Assembly: GCA_036824005.1 (NCBI GenBank)
Contig: DAITBA010000031.1
Location: 1-32,448 of the forward strand
Length of the DNA: 32,448 bases
Origin: DAITBA01 sp036824005
Lineage (GTDB): Bacteria; Pseudomonadota; Gammaproteobacteria; Burkholderiales; Rhodocyclaceae
Direction of reading: 5' to 3'
Shown in pieces: positions 32,278-32,448 of this stretch (position 1 is its first letter; each line of letters starts with the position of its first letter). Under the pieces are notes generated by a model. The model was not told where the DNA came from, did not search any database, and was given only the letters and a program-made list of their open reading frames with translations. A program made the position numbers and the translations under genes.

Positions 32278-32448
32278 AGGAATTTCCAGCGCATCTGCGT
32301 ATCGGCACCCCTCGGATCGATTCGTGAAACAAGGCCAGAATAAGCCTGTTGTCTCGCGCGATGCCGGTCGAGGACCTGGCGCATTATCGTCTGGTTGAAC
32401 TAAACCGCTGACGCGGTGGTGAAGCACCCCACTGCCGCGGCCGCGTTC
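32278..32448. other. Gene-free end of window
   Basis: Beyond the two repeats I see no gene, RNA or clear regulatory site up to the window end. Open frames here are short and either read through the repeats or have no recognisable sequence. Confidence 0.5.

Noticed and set aside
32092..32427. 111-codon minus-strand frame at the window end
   Set aside because: It is mostly translation of the two dyad repeats and the sixA-end hairpin; no ribosome site or domain.

Overview
The window is GC-rich and densely coding. It carries genes for the Sat/Apr route of sulfite oxidation and for the Sox thiosulfate-oxidising system. This points to a sulfur-oxidising proteobacterium, beta- or gammaproteobacterial. 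The sequence alone does not decide between a Thiobacillaceae/Sulfuricellaceae-like and an Acidiferrobacterales-like host.

Left third (1-11938), all on the minus strand: six genes in one direction. In transcription order they encode a GAF-HlyD membrane protein, a PqqD-like/M50 peptidase/HlyD fusion, a short SecA-like ATPase, a REC-GGDEF-EAL c-di-GMP enzyme, a secreted HlyD-type periplasmic adaptor, and a DUF4347 surface protein with an N-terminal LEPR motif. The first three genes are separated by 1 and 4 bases. I read this as a dedicated export and surface-display system for the DUF4347 protein, coupled to c-di-GMP signalling. It is the most interesting region of the window. The surface protein ends abruptly inside an Ig-like repeat, so the cargo may be truncated here.

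Middle (12203-20636): a DUF4202 gene, a small unknown gene and thrH, a REP-like inverted repeat, a YkgJ-type cysteine-cluster protein, the sat-aprB-aprA operon (minus strand, closed by a strong terminator), and a BepA-like M48 protease. Sat and AprBA together convert sulfite and AMP through APS to sulfate and ATP in the cytoplasm.

Right (20760-32071), plus strand: a stand-alone response regulator and moaC, then soxY-soxZ-soxA-soxX-soxB, then a MacA-like adaptor with an unusual helical insertion, a MacB-type ATPase and permease, a CYTH-CHAD protein and sixA. No soxCD is present in the window. Sox without SoxCD normally oxidises only the sulfone sulfur of thiosulfate and leaves sulfane sulfur, which would have to reach sulfite by another route before Sat/Apr can finish the oxidation. 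The window ends in 377 non-coding bases with two tandem copies of a GTAGGAGCG-type dyad repeat.

No tRNA, rRNA, CRISPR array or transposase was recognised.
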